DNA of 64,000 nt from an uncultured Clostridia bacterium (lineage in GTDB: Bacteria > Bacillota > Clostridia > Saccharofermentanales > Saccharofermentanaceae), in the NCBI GenBank assembly GCA_937876985.1, contig CALEFT010000046.1, positions 1 to 64,000 of the forward strand, given 5' to 3'. The notes below the pieces were generated by a model. The model saw only the letters and a list, made by a program, of their open reading frames with translations. It made no database searches and was not told the DNA's origin. Of this stretch, positions 33,691 through 42,324 are shown piece by piece. Within the stretch, counting starts at the first letter, position 1; each line of letters starts with the position of its first letter. Made by a program: the position numbers and the translations under genes.

Positions 33691-34611
33691 TTATTCTTCA
33701 AGGATTCTACGCACATCTTCAGGTGTAAAATGATACTTCTTATCACAGAAATGGCACTCGATATCTATACCATTTGGATCACTTGCCAATTCTTCTATTT
33801 CGGATTTCGGTAGTGCAGCAATTCCACGTGACATTCTTTCTTCGGAGCAATTGCACTTATATGATACCGGAGCACCTGACAAATATGCAATTTCTGGGTC
33901 ACCAAGGAACAAATCGACTATCTGCTCAGGCGTAAAGCCTTCTTCCATGAGAAAAGTAATATCTGGAAAGCCGCCGGAGGCGCGCTTTTCGAGGTAGGAG
34001 ATGTCTTCTTCGCTTGCGCCTGGCATAAGCTGAATCATCATACCGCCTGCATTCGCGACGCGGCCGTCCTTCATTTGGACGCCTAGTGCAACGATAGATG
34101 GAGTCTGCTCTGATTTAGCGAGGTAGTATGTGAAATCCTCTGCGATTTCGCCTGTAAGAAGTTCAACGGAGCCCACATATGGCTCGCGAAGTCCAATGTC
34201 ACGAATTATTGTGAGCATGCCGTTTCCGACTGCCTCGCCGACATTGAGCTTGCCCGGCTTATGGTAGGTTGCCTCGACATCATTGTTGATTGCGTATGCT
34301 CTGGCATGCCCCTTTGAGTCACAGACGCAGGTCATTCCGCGAATTGGACCGTCGGCCTTGATTGTCGTGGTCTGCGTGTCGTTATCGCCCTTCATGTTTT
34401 CTGCAAGCAAAAGAGAGCCCGTAATAAATCTTCCGAGCGCTGCCGTGACTACGTTCGAAGTCGCGTGGATTCTTCTAGCCTCCTCGACTGCGTTTGTTGT
34501 TCGAATTGCGAATGCGCGAACGTGTCCATTTAGGGCAGTTGCGCGAATTATATAGTCCTGGTCGCCTTCTGTTGGCGCTCCCGGTGCGTGATAAAAGGAC
34601 ATGTCTATCAT
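33691..34611 (-). CDS. hslO: 33 kDa redox-regulated chaperone Hsp33
   Basis: Hsp33 is a cytoplasmic holdase switched on by oxidation of a zinc-bound cysteine cluster. The 306-residue protein has CNC and CHFC near its C terminus (last Cys about 289), the expected redox switch. GAGGTAATTT precedes ATG 34611. It follows a methyltransferase gene by three bases and ends the ftsEX transcription unit. A minus-strand gene with a plus-oriented CTCGAAAAGC complement at 33984 encodes YLEKRA here. Confidence 0.93.
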   Translation of the reverse strand: MIDMSFYHAPGAPTEGDQDYIIRATALNGHVRAFAIRTTNAVEEARRIHATSNVVTAALGRFITGSLLLAENMKGDNDTQTTTIKADGPIRGMTCVCDSKGHARAYAINNDVEATYHKPGKLNVGEAVGNGMLTIIRDIGLREPYVGSVELLTGEIAEDFTYYLAKSEQTPSIVALGVQMKDGRVANAGGMMIQLMPGASEEDISYLEKRASGGFPDITFLMEEGFTPEQIVDLFLGDPEIAYLSGAPVSYKCNCSEERMSRGIAALPKSEIEELASDPNGIDIECHFCDKKYHFTPEDVRRILEE

Positions 34612-34614
34612 AAA

Positions 34615-35394
34615 TTACCTCTTTTTTAATACTATAAATATGCGCTCTGTATCGCCAGGCATTTCGAGCACGTCGGCTATTTCCAGGCCTGCTTCCTCGG
34701 CTAGTTGCCTTATCGCGTCAAGCTCGTAGAAGCGCTCTCGGATCACTCCGTCTGTTCGGAAGTAGACGTCTTCTTCGTCCTCTTCTTCTGCTTTGTCCCT
34801 CTCGAAAAGCGTGATATTCGCATAGTTCATTCGTTCTTCGCTATCATATTTATTGTCCCACAGCAAAGTGAATTCATCATAATCCTCGAAGAAAACATTG
34901 TTGGCGAGAGTCTTTTCGAAATGGGCCTTGCTTGCGATATCAAAAATGAATACGCCACCGTGGTTCATGTAATTTTTGAACGAGTGGAAGATTTTGGCGA
35001 TATCCGATTCTTCTGTGATGTGATTGATTGTGTCTAGAAGGCAGCAGAACACGTCGCAGGTGCCAAACAGCTCGTAGTCGGTGATGTCTTGGTTGAGCCA
35101 GAGTATGCTTTGCTCAAGGTTAGCCTCCATTGATTTTTCCCTTGCGACCTCGAGCATTGTTGTTGCGCTGTCAATTCCAATTACGTCATAGCCGAGCTTT
35201 GCAAATTCGATTGTGACGCGGCCTTGTCCGCAGCCTAAGTCGCATAAGAGGAGCTTGCCGTCTTGTCCGTCGCCCTTGCATGTGCAGTGCTTCTTTACTA
35301 TGTCATCAATAAAGCTTGCCCACATGGTAGTATCAATGTCGACTTGCATCAAATCATAGTAATCGGATAAATGCTCATAGAAATTCTCATCCAT
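34615..35394 (-). CDS. class I SAM-dependent methyltransferase
   Basis: This 259-residue protein has a SAM-binding fold with LLCDLGCGQGRVT (about 49-61) and the acidic end of strand 2, VIGIDSA. It resembles small-molecule or unassigned methyltransferases of the UbiE/Methyltransf_25 type; the substrate is unknown. A loop near residues 195-212 reads LFERDKAEEEDEED and is encoded by a CTCGAAAAGC copy; the acidic run looks like an insertion. It is tightly spaced with hslO. Confidence 0.85.
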   Translation of the reverse strand: MDENFYEHLSDYYDLMQVDIDTTMWASFIDDIVKKHCTCKGDGQDGKLLLCDLGCGQGRVTIEFAKLGYDVIGIDSATTMLEVAREKSMEANLEQSILWLNQDITDYELFGTCDVFCCLLDTINHITEESDIAKIFHSFKNYMNHGGVFIFDIASKAHFEKTLANNVFFEDYDEFTLLWDNKYDSEERMNYANITLFERDKAEEEDEEDVYFRTDGVIRERFYELDAIRQLAEEAGLEIADVLEMPGDTERIFIVLKKR

Positions 35395-35432
35395 TGGATA
35401 GTGCGTCTCCTCTTAGCGTCATACCTTGTCGC

Positions 35433-36743
35433 TTATGGCAAATAAGAAAGTGGATCAACTGTCGAGCCGTTTACTCTTACCTCGTAGTGGAGGTGTGCTC
35501 CAGTAGAGCCGCCAGTAGAACCAACCTCGCCGATTGCTTGTCCAGCAGATACATAAGAACCGTTACTTACATAGATATCACGGCAGTGTGCATATAAAGT
35601 AGATAGGCCGTTACCGTGGTCGATTACAAGATAGTTTCCGTAACCAGTACCGCCATAGTTACAGCCAGGGTATGGCTCATAGCAAGTGATTACTGTACCA
35701 GATGCAGATGCCATGATTGTGTCACCAAAGCCAGCTCCTATATCAATGCCTGCGTGGAAGCGCTGATCTCCATAAATTGGATGTGTACGCCATCCGTATG
35801 AAGAAGTTATCCAGTTTGTCCATGTAGGCCATGAAAGCTGTCCGTTTCCGCCGCCACCAGAGAAGCCGCCGCCGCCGCCACTGCTAGCACTTTGCTGCGC
35901 GTATAGCTCCTGCTGTAGCTGCCAAATCTCGTCGTTAAGCTGCTCTGCTAGAGCATTGTTCTCTATTTCTAGTTGCTCTTGGTAAGATAGTCTTGTGTTT
36001 ACATCGTCTAGTGCAGCTGATGTCTCACCGATTCTAGCCTCAAGTTCTGCGAGCTGTGCTTGCTTTTCTTGAGCGATGGCTTCCATATCTGCTGCTTCCT
36101 GAAGAGCATAGTTTGCTTGTGCTTCTGCATCATCTAATGCGATTTGCATCTGGTCAATTGCTTGGGCATCAGAGTCTGCAATGAGAGTAATAATCTCCAT
36201 ATTAGTAAAGAAGCCAGCAAGCGTGTCAGATGAGAGCAAAATCTCTAGCAAGGACTTGTTCTGATACTCGAACATGATGGACACACGCTCAGAAAACAAT
36301 TCTCTAGTTGCAATTAAATTATCCTGTGCTGCAACAAATCTATCGAGCGCCTCTGCCTTTGCAAGAAGTGCATTCGCATACTGCTCTGCGATTATTTCAT
36401 ATTGAGCCATCTGCTCTGCGGATAACTCATTAAGCTCAGCTAGTTCACCAGATAGCTGGCCAGCCTCTGCTGATAGTTGGTCTACCATTGCTGATGCTTC
36501 TTCAGCTGCTGCGAGTGCAGCGTCTCTTTCTGCACGACGCGCATCAATCTCATCTTGTGATACTGGATTGATAGTAATCAAAAGCTCAGCAAGTGTAGCC
36601 TTCGCTCTTACCGGAGCAGATGCAAGAATCGTAATACTAAGAGTTGCTACGATTGCAAAAGCCACGATAAGGGATGGCAAAGCACGTGATCGCTTTGTCT
36701 TTTCTTCGTTAACAATGTTGTTTCTTCTCAAATCTTCTCTCAT
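35433..36743 (-). CDS. murein hydrolase activator or endopeptidase, coiled coil plus M23 domain
   Basis: The 436-residue secreted protein has an N-terminal membrane/signal segment (about 24-45), a long Ala/Glu/Gln-rich coiled coil (about 60-290), a Gly-rich linker, and a C-terminal LytM/M23 domain. The zinc ligands HAGIDIG (His, Asp) and HLHYE are present, so it is probably an active peptidoglycan endopeptidase, unlike E. coli EnvC. Adjacent ftsE and ftsX point to FtsEX-controlled cell-wall cleavage, as for PcsB. ATG 36743 follows GAGGA; the frame extends to a GTG at 36776. Confidence 0.9.
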   Translation of the reverse strand: MREDLRRNNIVNEEKTKRSRALPSLIVAFAIVATLSITILASAPVRAKATLAELLITINPVSQDEIDARRAERDAALAAAEEASAMVDQLSAEAGQLSGELAELNELSAEQMAQYEIIAEQYANALLAKAEALDRFVAAQDNLIATRELFSERVSIMFEYQNKSLLEILLSSDTLAGFFTNMEIITLIADSDAQAIDQMQIALDDAEAQANYALQEAADMEAIAQEKQAQLAELEARIGETSAALDDVNTRLSYQEQLEIENNALAEQLNDEIWQLQQELYAQQSASSGGGGGFSGGGGNGQLSWPTWTNWITSSYGWRTHPIYGDQRFHAGIDIGAGFGDTIMASASGTVITCYEPYPGCNYGGTGYGNYLVIDHGNGLSTLYAHCRDIYVSNGSYVSAGQAIGEVGSTGGSTGAHLHYEVRVNGSTVDPLSYLP

Positions 36744-36810
36744 TTTGTTTTCCTCATTTTGTTTTGCTTCCTGCACCTTTTCGAGGGGGAGGAGCGATTA
36801 GGAATATAAT

Positions 36811-37716
36811 TTATACTTTGATGTACTTTCTAACAGAAATGCCGCTGCCGATGCCGCCAATGAAGACGCCCATCACAACGCAGATTGCAAGAATCATCCA
36901 CATGATAGAGCCGCATGGCAAGAGCGCATAGAAGCTTCGTAGGTCTACGCCCTCCATCGCTTCGTAGAAAATTGCTCGATAGACAAGGCAGGTAATCACC
37001 CACGCAAAGCCTGCGCTTATAAGGCCAACAATTCCGCCCTCTACGATATATGGGAGCCTGATGTAGCTGTTCGTCGCGCCAACGAACTTCATAATCTCTA
37101 TCTCATTTGCTCGAGAATAAACAGAAATTCGCACCATGTTTGAAATGATAAATAGCGAGATAATGAACAATACTAGGAAACATGCAACTGTCGCGATATT
37201 CACGATGCGTCTAGCCTCCGTAAGGAAGCTCATTACATTGCTTTCCTGTGCTACCTTGTTTACACCCGGAACACCCGACAAATATTGAGTAATCTCATCT
37301 GCAAGCGCTGGATCACTAATTTGTACATTGAACGTGTGTGGCAAATACATATTGTAATCAAAATCATCCAAAATCGACGATCCTGAACCAAGATTCGACT
37401 TGAAATATTCGTAATTCTGGTATGGATCTCTATACACATAATTGATTACACGTGAGTCCACATCTAGCACCATTTTCATCTGGTCTAACTCAGCCTGAGA
37501 GCACTGAAGCTCCATATATACCTCGATTGGAGGCTGCTGCGCGAGCTTGTTCATAATATTACGTGCATTTACAGAGAAAATAAAAAACGCACTCATAATA
37601 ATAAGCATCAACAAAATTGTCGTAACTGAAGCAATCGTCACCAGCGGATGGCGAATGATACCTAGGATTCCTTCCTTAACAGAATTAAAAAACGCTCTCA
37701 CTGTCACCTTAGTCAT
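36811..37716 (-). CDS. ftsX: cell division protein FtsX
   Basis: FtsX is the membrane part of the ABC-like FtsEX complex that relays signals to murein hydrolases. The 301-residue protein has an N-terminal helix (about 22-48), a large extracellular loop (about 50-170) and three further helices with RANEIEIMKFVGATNSYIR in the cytoplasmic segment. Its ATG overlaps ftsE by 8 bp and directly abuts GGAGG; a GTG at 37707 has better spacing and may be the real start. The M23 gene follows. Confidence 0.94.
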   Translation of the reverse strand: MTKVTVRAFFNSVKEGILGIIRHPLVTIASVTTILLMLIIMSAFFIFSVNARNIMNKLAQQPPIEVYMELQCSQAELDQMKMVLDVDSRVINYVYRDPYQNYEYFKSNLGSGSSILDDFDYNMYLPHTFNVQISDPALADEITQYLSGVPGVNKVAQESNVMSFLTEARRIVNIATVACFLVLFIISLFIISNMVRISVYSRANEIEIMKFVGATNSYIRLPYIVEGGIVGLISAGFAWVITCLVYRAIFYEAMEGVDLRSFYALLPCGSIMWMILAICVVMGVFIGGIGSGISVRKYIKV

Positions 37717-38842
37717 CCTCCGATCCTAGTAGATCAATATCAATTTCATCGACGCCGATTTCCTTAATCCAAGTCTCGTCGTCTTTAATAATTTCATCTT
37801 CGCTAGCTTTTGCCTTATCTTCATCAAGCTTTGTAGGCTCTTCGTCTGCAGTCTGACTTGCAGTAGAAAAATCAAGTAATTCCTCTGCCTTCATTCCCTC
37901 GATAGGTTCTTCCTCTTCTTCGCTTATATTTGCTGGTTCAGTTGCTAGTTCAGTTTCATCTATCGCTTCAATTGTCACGATTTGCTTTATTGTCTCGACT
38001 GGTTGCTCTACACTCTCATCACCAAAAACAGCACCGCCATAAATCGTATCCTCGTCGTCGGACGCATAGATTGCATCTTGGAAATTCTCGTTCTTAGATA
38101 GGTACTTTGCCTCATTATCAAGAGTCATGCCACCAAATTCGATTGGCTTATCTTTCTCCGCGATGCCATGGTACTTACTTGCCTTCTCGTCACGAATAAT
38201 GTATCCGCCATCTATCTCAATAACCCTTTTCTTCATACGGTCAACGAGATTAGCATCGTGTGTGCAAATAAGCACAGTGGTTCCGTTCTTGTTAATCTCA
38301 AGAAGCAAAGCCATAATTGCTTCAGAAGTCTCTGGGTCAAGATTACCTGTTGGCTCGTCAGCAACAATAAGCTTCGGGTTATTGAGCATCGCTCTTGCAA
38401 TAGCAACTCTTTGCTGCTCACCACCTGACAATTCATTTGGATAACAATCTGCCTTAGAACCAAGGCCTACGATATTAAGCACAAGATTTACGCTTTGGTC
38501 GAGAGACTTTTTTGGAACACCAATAATCTCTCCAGCAAAAGCGATATTCTCCGACACAGTCTTCGACTCAATTAGGCGGAAATCCTGATAAATCATTCCA
38601 ATCTGACGACGAAGAACAGGCACAAGAGCTCTCGACATATTCGAAATATCAAAATTGTCGATCCTTACCTTGCCTGATGTCGGTCTCTCTTCTCTAGTAA
38701 TACACTTCATCAAAGTGGACTTTCCTGAACCACTTCTACCAATGATGAATACAAACTCACCATCCTCGATAAAAAAACTTACTCCCTTAAGCGCATCAAC
38801 GCCGGACTTGTATGTCTTTTTAACGTCCTCGAATTTAATCAT
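37709..38842 (-). CDS. ftsE: cell division ATP-binding protein FtsE with acidic C-terminal tail
   Basis: FtsE drives FtsX. The ABC domain has GRSGSGKST (about 35-43), LSGGEQQR and the VADEPTGNLDP Walker B. The usual protein ends near residue 228; here 377 residues are encoded because about 145 Asp/Glu/Ser-rich residues are added at the C terminus. The tail has no recognisable domain and keeps the reading frame through to ftsX. AGAGGA precedes the ATG. Confidence 0.93.
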   Translation of the reverse strand: MIKFEDVKKTYKSGVDALKGVSFFIEDGEFVFIIGRSGSGKSTLMKCITREERPTSGKVRIDNFDISNMSRALVPVLRRQIGMIYQDFRLIESKTVSENIAFAGEIIGVPKKSLDQSVNLVLNIVGLGSKADCYPNELSGGEQQRVAIARAMLNNPKLIVADEPTGNLDPETSEAIMALLLEINKNGTTVLICTHDANLVDRMKKRVIEIDGGYIIRDEKASKYHGIAEKDKPIEFGGMTLDNEAKYLSKNENFQDAIYASDDEDTIYGGAVFGDESVEQPVETIKQIVTIEAIDETELATEPANISEEEEEPIEGMKAEELLDFSTASQTADEEPTKLDEDKAKASEDEIIKDDETWIKEIGVDEIDIDLLGSEDD

Positions 38843-38870
38843 ATTTTCCTCTTACTTACCTTTATCAATC

Positions 38871-39968
38871 TTATCTTATTTGATTGTCGTTCTTTCCATC
38901 ATCTGTATAATTCAAATACTGACGAACCATAGATGCAATCTTAAACAAAACCGCATCGTCGAATGAACGCAAATTTAGACCTGTGTTCTTCTGAACCTTA
39001 TCAAGTCTATATACAAGAGTATTTCTATGAACAAACAATTCACGGCTTGTCTCAGAACCATTCAAGTTGTTATCAAAGAAACACTGAATTGTCGCAAGTG
39101 TATCCTCATCAAGCGAATCATATGCGCCATCAGGGAAAACCTCATCGATAAACATTTGACAAAGCGTTGGTGGAAGCTGATAAATAATTCTGCCTAGTCC
39201 AAGCTTGTCATATCTAGTAACCTGCTGCTTCTTCTCAAAAATATTACCAATCTTAAGAGACTGCATAGCATCACGGTAACTCTTAGAAATATTATGATAA
39301 TGCGAAACAACAGAACCAACACCTATACGCGCTGACACGCCTTCATTTGTAAGACAATCAAGCGCACCATTTGCAGCATTAGAAACAAACTCATCCTTAT
39401 CATCGCAGTCTGCATTTAGAATAAGAATAATTGTCTTCTCATCCATTGCCATCGCGCTTCCAACATCAGGATCGCTATATAGGCTTCTCAAAATCACCAA
39501 AGCCTCCTCTGTATCCTCAACAGCGGTTCTAACTACCATAACGAGTCTAGGCAAAGCATAGTCGATTCCATAATTCTTTGCCTTAAGCGGAATATCACCA
39601 GGAAGCTCATTCTCAAGCAATACATTCTTCGCGAAAAGCTCACGCTCAGCATCAGAACCACGGTCCTTCACTGCAGCCTTAATCCATTCACCAAGAAGCA
39701 TCAAGTTCATTCGAATGTCAGAATCTACTGAATCGATGAAAATTACATTCTTAATCTGCTCACCAGCCTTAACCTTCATGTAAGTTCTATCAGCTGTAGC
39801 AGAGAACAAATCGTTAGACTTCATAACTGCGCGAATTGTTGAATCAACTGTTCCCTCGAGATTCTGATCTGTTGATGCAATAATTACACCAGACTGATCC
39901 ATAACACCAACAACATTATCAGCAAATATCAATTTTGCTTGTCTCATAACCTTCTTGATTTCTTCCAT
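38871..39968 (-). CDS. PucR/CdaR-family transcriptional regulator
   Basis: This 365-residue protein has an N-terminal sugar-diacid-recognition-like region (IFADNVVGVMDQSGVIIASTD, about 14-34), a central GGDEF-like alpha/beta region, and a C-terminal PucR-type helix-turn-helix with SRELFVHRNTLVYRLDKVQ (about 310-328). Homologues respond to sugar acids or purines. It lies 28 bp before ftsE, so it may be co-transcribed and could tie cell-wall hydrolysis to metabolism. The ribosome binding site is weak. Array 2 begins about 200 bp upstream. Confidence 0.85.
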   Translation of the reverse strand: MEEIKKVMRQAKLIFADNVVGVMDQSGVIIASTDQNLEGTVDSTIRAVMKSNDLFSATADRTYMKVKAGEQIKNVIFIDSVDSDIRMNLMLLGEWIKAAVKDRGSDAERELFAKNVLLENELPGDIPLKAKNYGIDYALPRLVMVVRTAVEDTEEALVILRSLYSDPDVGSAMAMDEKTIILILNADCDDKDEFVSNAANGALDCLTNEGVSARIGVGSVVSHYHNISKSYRDAMQSLKIGNIFEKKQQVTRYDKLGLGRIIYQLPPTLCQMFIDEVFPDGAYDSLDEDTLATIQCFFDNNLNGSETSRELFVHRNTLVYRLDKVQKNTGLNLRSFDDAVLFKIASMVRQYLNYTDDGKNDNQIR

Positions 39969-40168
39969 AGAACCACACTTTCTGCATTATTTTGCAATTT
40001 CGCATAATTTTACCTACTAATGATAAACTTTTCTTGCATCAAAATCAAATCTTTCATATGCAAATGTAATTATTTTAACCAAAATGCCACATCTTACTAA
40101 TATTACCTCTATTGCTCCTTTATTGCACAAGACATCGATAAAAGGCGTGTGGTCGTGAATTAACTATT

Positions 40169-40584
40169 TACCGATAAAAAATCTATTTCTCAATTCTTAT
40201 CGTAGTTTGAGCAGTGCTTTATTGCTTGTAATTTAGCCTGGGTTACGATAAAAATTCATTTTTCTGATTTTTATCGTAGTATTTTATTATGAATGAGCCT
40301 TTTCATAGAAGCTGACTACGATAAGAATTGATTTTTTTGGTTTTTATCGTAGTTTTTCATGCTGGATGGTGCAGTGTTACCTTGCTAACTTACACGAATA
40401 GTACGATAAAAAAGCGATTTTAAGTTTTTTATCGTAGTTTGAATGAAATAGAGCCTTGTAAAGAGCGTGGCTTTCTACGATAAAAATGTGATTTTTCAAT
40501 TCTTATCGTAGTTTGAGCTTGGATGAACGCTTTTAGAGAGCGGTAGGACTACGATAAAAATAGATTTTCTTGATTTTTATCGTA
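40169..40584. repeat. palindrome array 2: six elements, inverted copy of array 1
   Basis: Elements lie at 40169-40204, 40244-40278, 40317-40351, 40402-40436, 40476-40510 and 40550-40584. Start-to-start steps are 75, 73, 85, 74 and 74. Read on the minus strand, they pair in order with array-1 elements 6 to 1: the 85-bp step falls between the same two elements, and the 13-nt centres match (for example ACTTAAAATCGCT against ACTTAAAACAGCT). Several inter-element segments also match. The array fills most of the gene-free stretch 39969-40643, downstream of the ABC ATPase gene and upstream of the PucR-type regulator. Confidence 0.9.
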
Positions 40585-40643
40585 GTCCATCACTTTATTA
40601 GCTTGCATCCTTATATGGGTTTTGCGTCAAAAACCCTTATACA

Positions 40644-40679
40644 ACAAAAAGACCGCCTCCCCACAAGGGGGAAACGGTC
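40644..40679 (-). terminator. terminator of the ABC ATPase gene
   Basis: On the minus strand GACCGTTTCCCCC and GGGGAGGCGGTC form a strong GC-rich stem with a short loop, followed by TTTTTGTTG. It lies about 25 bp past the stop codon. Confidence 0.9.
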
Positions 40680-40704
40680 AATGCAACTTTGGAGAGTATA
40701 TTAT

Positions 40705-41820
40705 TTATGAAATAATGCTTGTCTCTGTGTCCTTGTCGAAGAGGTGGATACGGTTTGTATCGATAGCAAGGTCTACAACCTCACCTACTCTTGACTGAGA
40801 TGTTGTTGGGTCAACTCTACATGTGAGTGGGAGTGCGCCGTTTACTGTTACATACAAATATGTCTCAGCACCGAGCATCTCAACAACGTCTACGTCAGCA
40901 GCAAATGCTGTGTCTGGGTGATCAGAAACGAATGTTGCTTCGTCTGTGATAGCCTCTGGACGAACACCGAAGATAACTTCCTGTCCATCTCTCTCCATAA
41001 CTTCCTCAACTGCATAACGCTCTGGGAGCTTAACGGAAATGTTCTCGAAGGAAACATAAACGTCAGAACCTTCAACGTTGATTGTTGCATTGATGAAGTT
41101 CATTGGTGGCATACCGATAAATCCAGCAACGAATGTGTTAACAGGGTTATCATAGAGAGCTGTTGGGGAGTCAACCTGCTGGATAAATCCATCCTTCATA
41201 ACAACGATACGAGTACCCATTGTCATAGCCTCTGTCTGATCGTGTGTAACGTAAATAAATGTTGTCTTAAGTCTGTGGTGGAGCTTTGTAATCTCTACAC
41301 GCATCTGTACACGGAGCTTAGCGTCCAAGTTGGAAAGAGGTTCGTCCATGAGGAATACCTTTGGATCACGTACGATAGCACGTCCGAGAGCAACACGCTG
41401 ACGCTGACCACCGGAAAGAGCCTTTGGCTTACGCTCGAGAAGGTGCTCAATCTCAAGGATTCTAGCAGCCTCGTCTACACGACGCTTAATCTCATCCTTA
41501 GGTGTCTTACGAATCTTAAGGGAGAAAGCCATGTTCTCTCTTACTGTCATGTGTGGGTACAAAGCGTAGTTCTGGAATACCATTGCGATATCTCTGTCCT
41601 TAGGGAGTACGTCGTTGATCAAACGATCCTCGATGTAAATCTCACCCTCAGAAATCTCCTCGAGACCTGCGAGCATTCTTAGTGTAGTAGACTTACCACA
41701 ACCGGAAGGTCCTACGAGAATAACGAACTCCTTATCTGCTACTTCTAGGTTAAAGTCAGAAACGGCTACAACACCGCCTTCATACTTCTTGTAAACGTGC
41801 TGGAAAGATAAACTTGCCAT
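40705..41820 (-). CDS. carbohydrate ABC transporter ATPase (MsmX/UgpC type)
   Basis: This 371-residue ATPase has GPSGCGKST (about 37-45), LSGGQRQR, the Walker B FLMDEPLSNLD, and a C-terminal TOBE-type regulatory region. These are typical of the shared ATPase MsmX or UgpC that energises several sugar importers. No permease or binding-protein gene is adjacent, which supports a shared role. ATG 41820 follows GGAGG; a longer frame to 41862 lacks a site. A strong terminator follows. Confidence 0.92.
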   Translation of the reverse strand: MASLSFQHVYKKYEGGVVAVSDFNLEVADKEFVILVGPSGCGKSTTLRMLAGLEEISEGEIYIEDRLINDVLPKDRDIAMVFQNYALYPHMTVRENMAFSLKIRKTPKDEIKRRVDEAARILEIEHLLERKPKALSGGQRQRVALGRAIVRDPKVFLMDEPLSNLDAKLRVQMRVEITKLHHRLKTTFIYVTHDQTEAMTMGTRIVVMKDGFIQQVDSPTALYDNPVNTFVAGFIGMPPMNFINATINVEGSDVYVSFENISVKLPERYAVEEVMERDGQEVIFGVRPEAITDEATFVSDHPDTAFAADVDVVEMLGAETYLYVTVNGALPLTCRVDPTTSQSRVGEVVDLAIDTNRIHLFDKDTETSIIS

Positions 41821-42165
41821 TTGAAATACCTCCAAAATTCCGCTTAGTGCGGTTTTTTTCATGCCACTATAATATCAAAGCCATTTGAGAACGACCATAT
41901 GTCATTCTAACCAAAAATACGAGGCTTTTTTCTATAAGTCGATTGGTTTTTTCGTCGTTTTGTACACTGCAAAATGCTGATGTTGTGCATAGTGCACCAC
42001 CAAACAGCAGGTTCGTTGTGTAATTTGACAACAACGGGACTGAGTGTTAGTGAAAAGTGACAAAGGCGGCTTTTCGAGAGGGGCGAAGAAGTCTTGTTAG
42101 GCTTGCGCGAAAACCAAATTTCAGAAGTGAAAATGGAGTTTTAGGAAGGCGGATAAAAATTTACT

Positions 42166-42210
42166 ATTGCATATTTATTCAAAAAGATGCATAATTATGC
42201 AATATTCATT
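42166..42210. promoter_or_regulatory. ArgR-type operator (ARG boxes)
   Basis: Three overlapping boxes are visible: TGCATATTTATTCA (42168-42181), the perfect palindrome TGCATAATTATGCA (42188-42201) and TGCAATATTCATT. ArgR/AhrC boxes are 18-bp AT-rich palindromes with TGNAT half sites, usually in pairs at helical spacing. Their place upstream of argC suggests repression by arginine; argR itself is not in the window. Confidence 0.65.
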
Positions 42211-42261
42211 CTGGAGCAGTGTTTATTTGTTTCTATTCGAGGACAAAGTTTGACGAACCTC

Positions 42262-42289
42262 TTTAAATGATAAAAATTTTATATATAAT
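42262..42289 (+). promoter_or_regulatory. arginine operon promoter
   Basis: A perfect TATAAT is at 42284-42289. The -35 region is weak (TTTAAA at 42262-42267). TTGACG at 42250 is better but too far away for this -10. The start point would be near 42296. It is placed about 75 bp downstream of the ARG boxes. Confidence 0.45.
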
Positions 42290-42324
42290 ATAGGCGCTAA
42301 TAATTGGCGCTAAGGAGAGTAAAT

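Larger units (their letters stand above)
41821..42324. other. divergent intergenic region upstream of the ABC ATPase and arginine genes
   Basis: This 504-base gap has no gene. It holds a copy of CTCGAAAAGC at 42069-42078 (minus), a small GTGCA/TGCAC palindrome near 41989, the ArgR-like boxes and the arg promoter. A direct repeat GGCGCTAA occurs at 42293 and 42307 around the arg transcription start. No DnaA boxes are seen, although gene direction changes here. Confidence 0.6.

Noticed and set aside
40918..41682. 254-codon plus-strand ORF opposite the ABC ATPase
   Set aside because: The ATPase frame on the minus strand has all ABC motifs; this frame has none and lacks a start signal.
41821..42324. 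Replication origin at the switch from minus to plus genes
   Set aside because: Gene direction changes here, but later genes are mixed in direction and no DnaA boxes were found.
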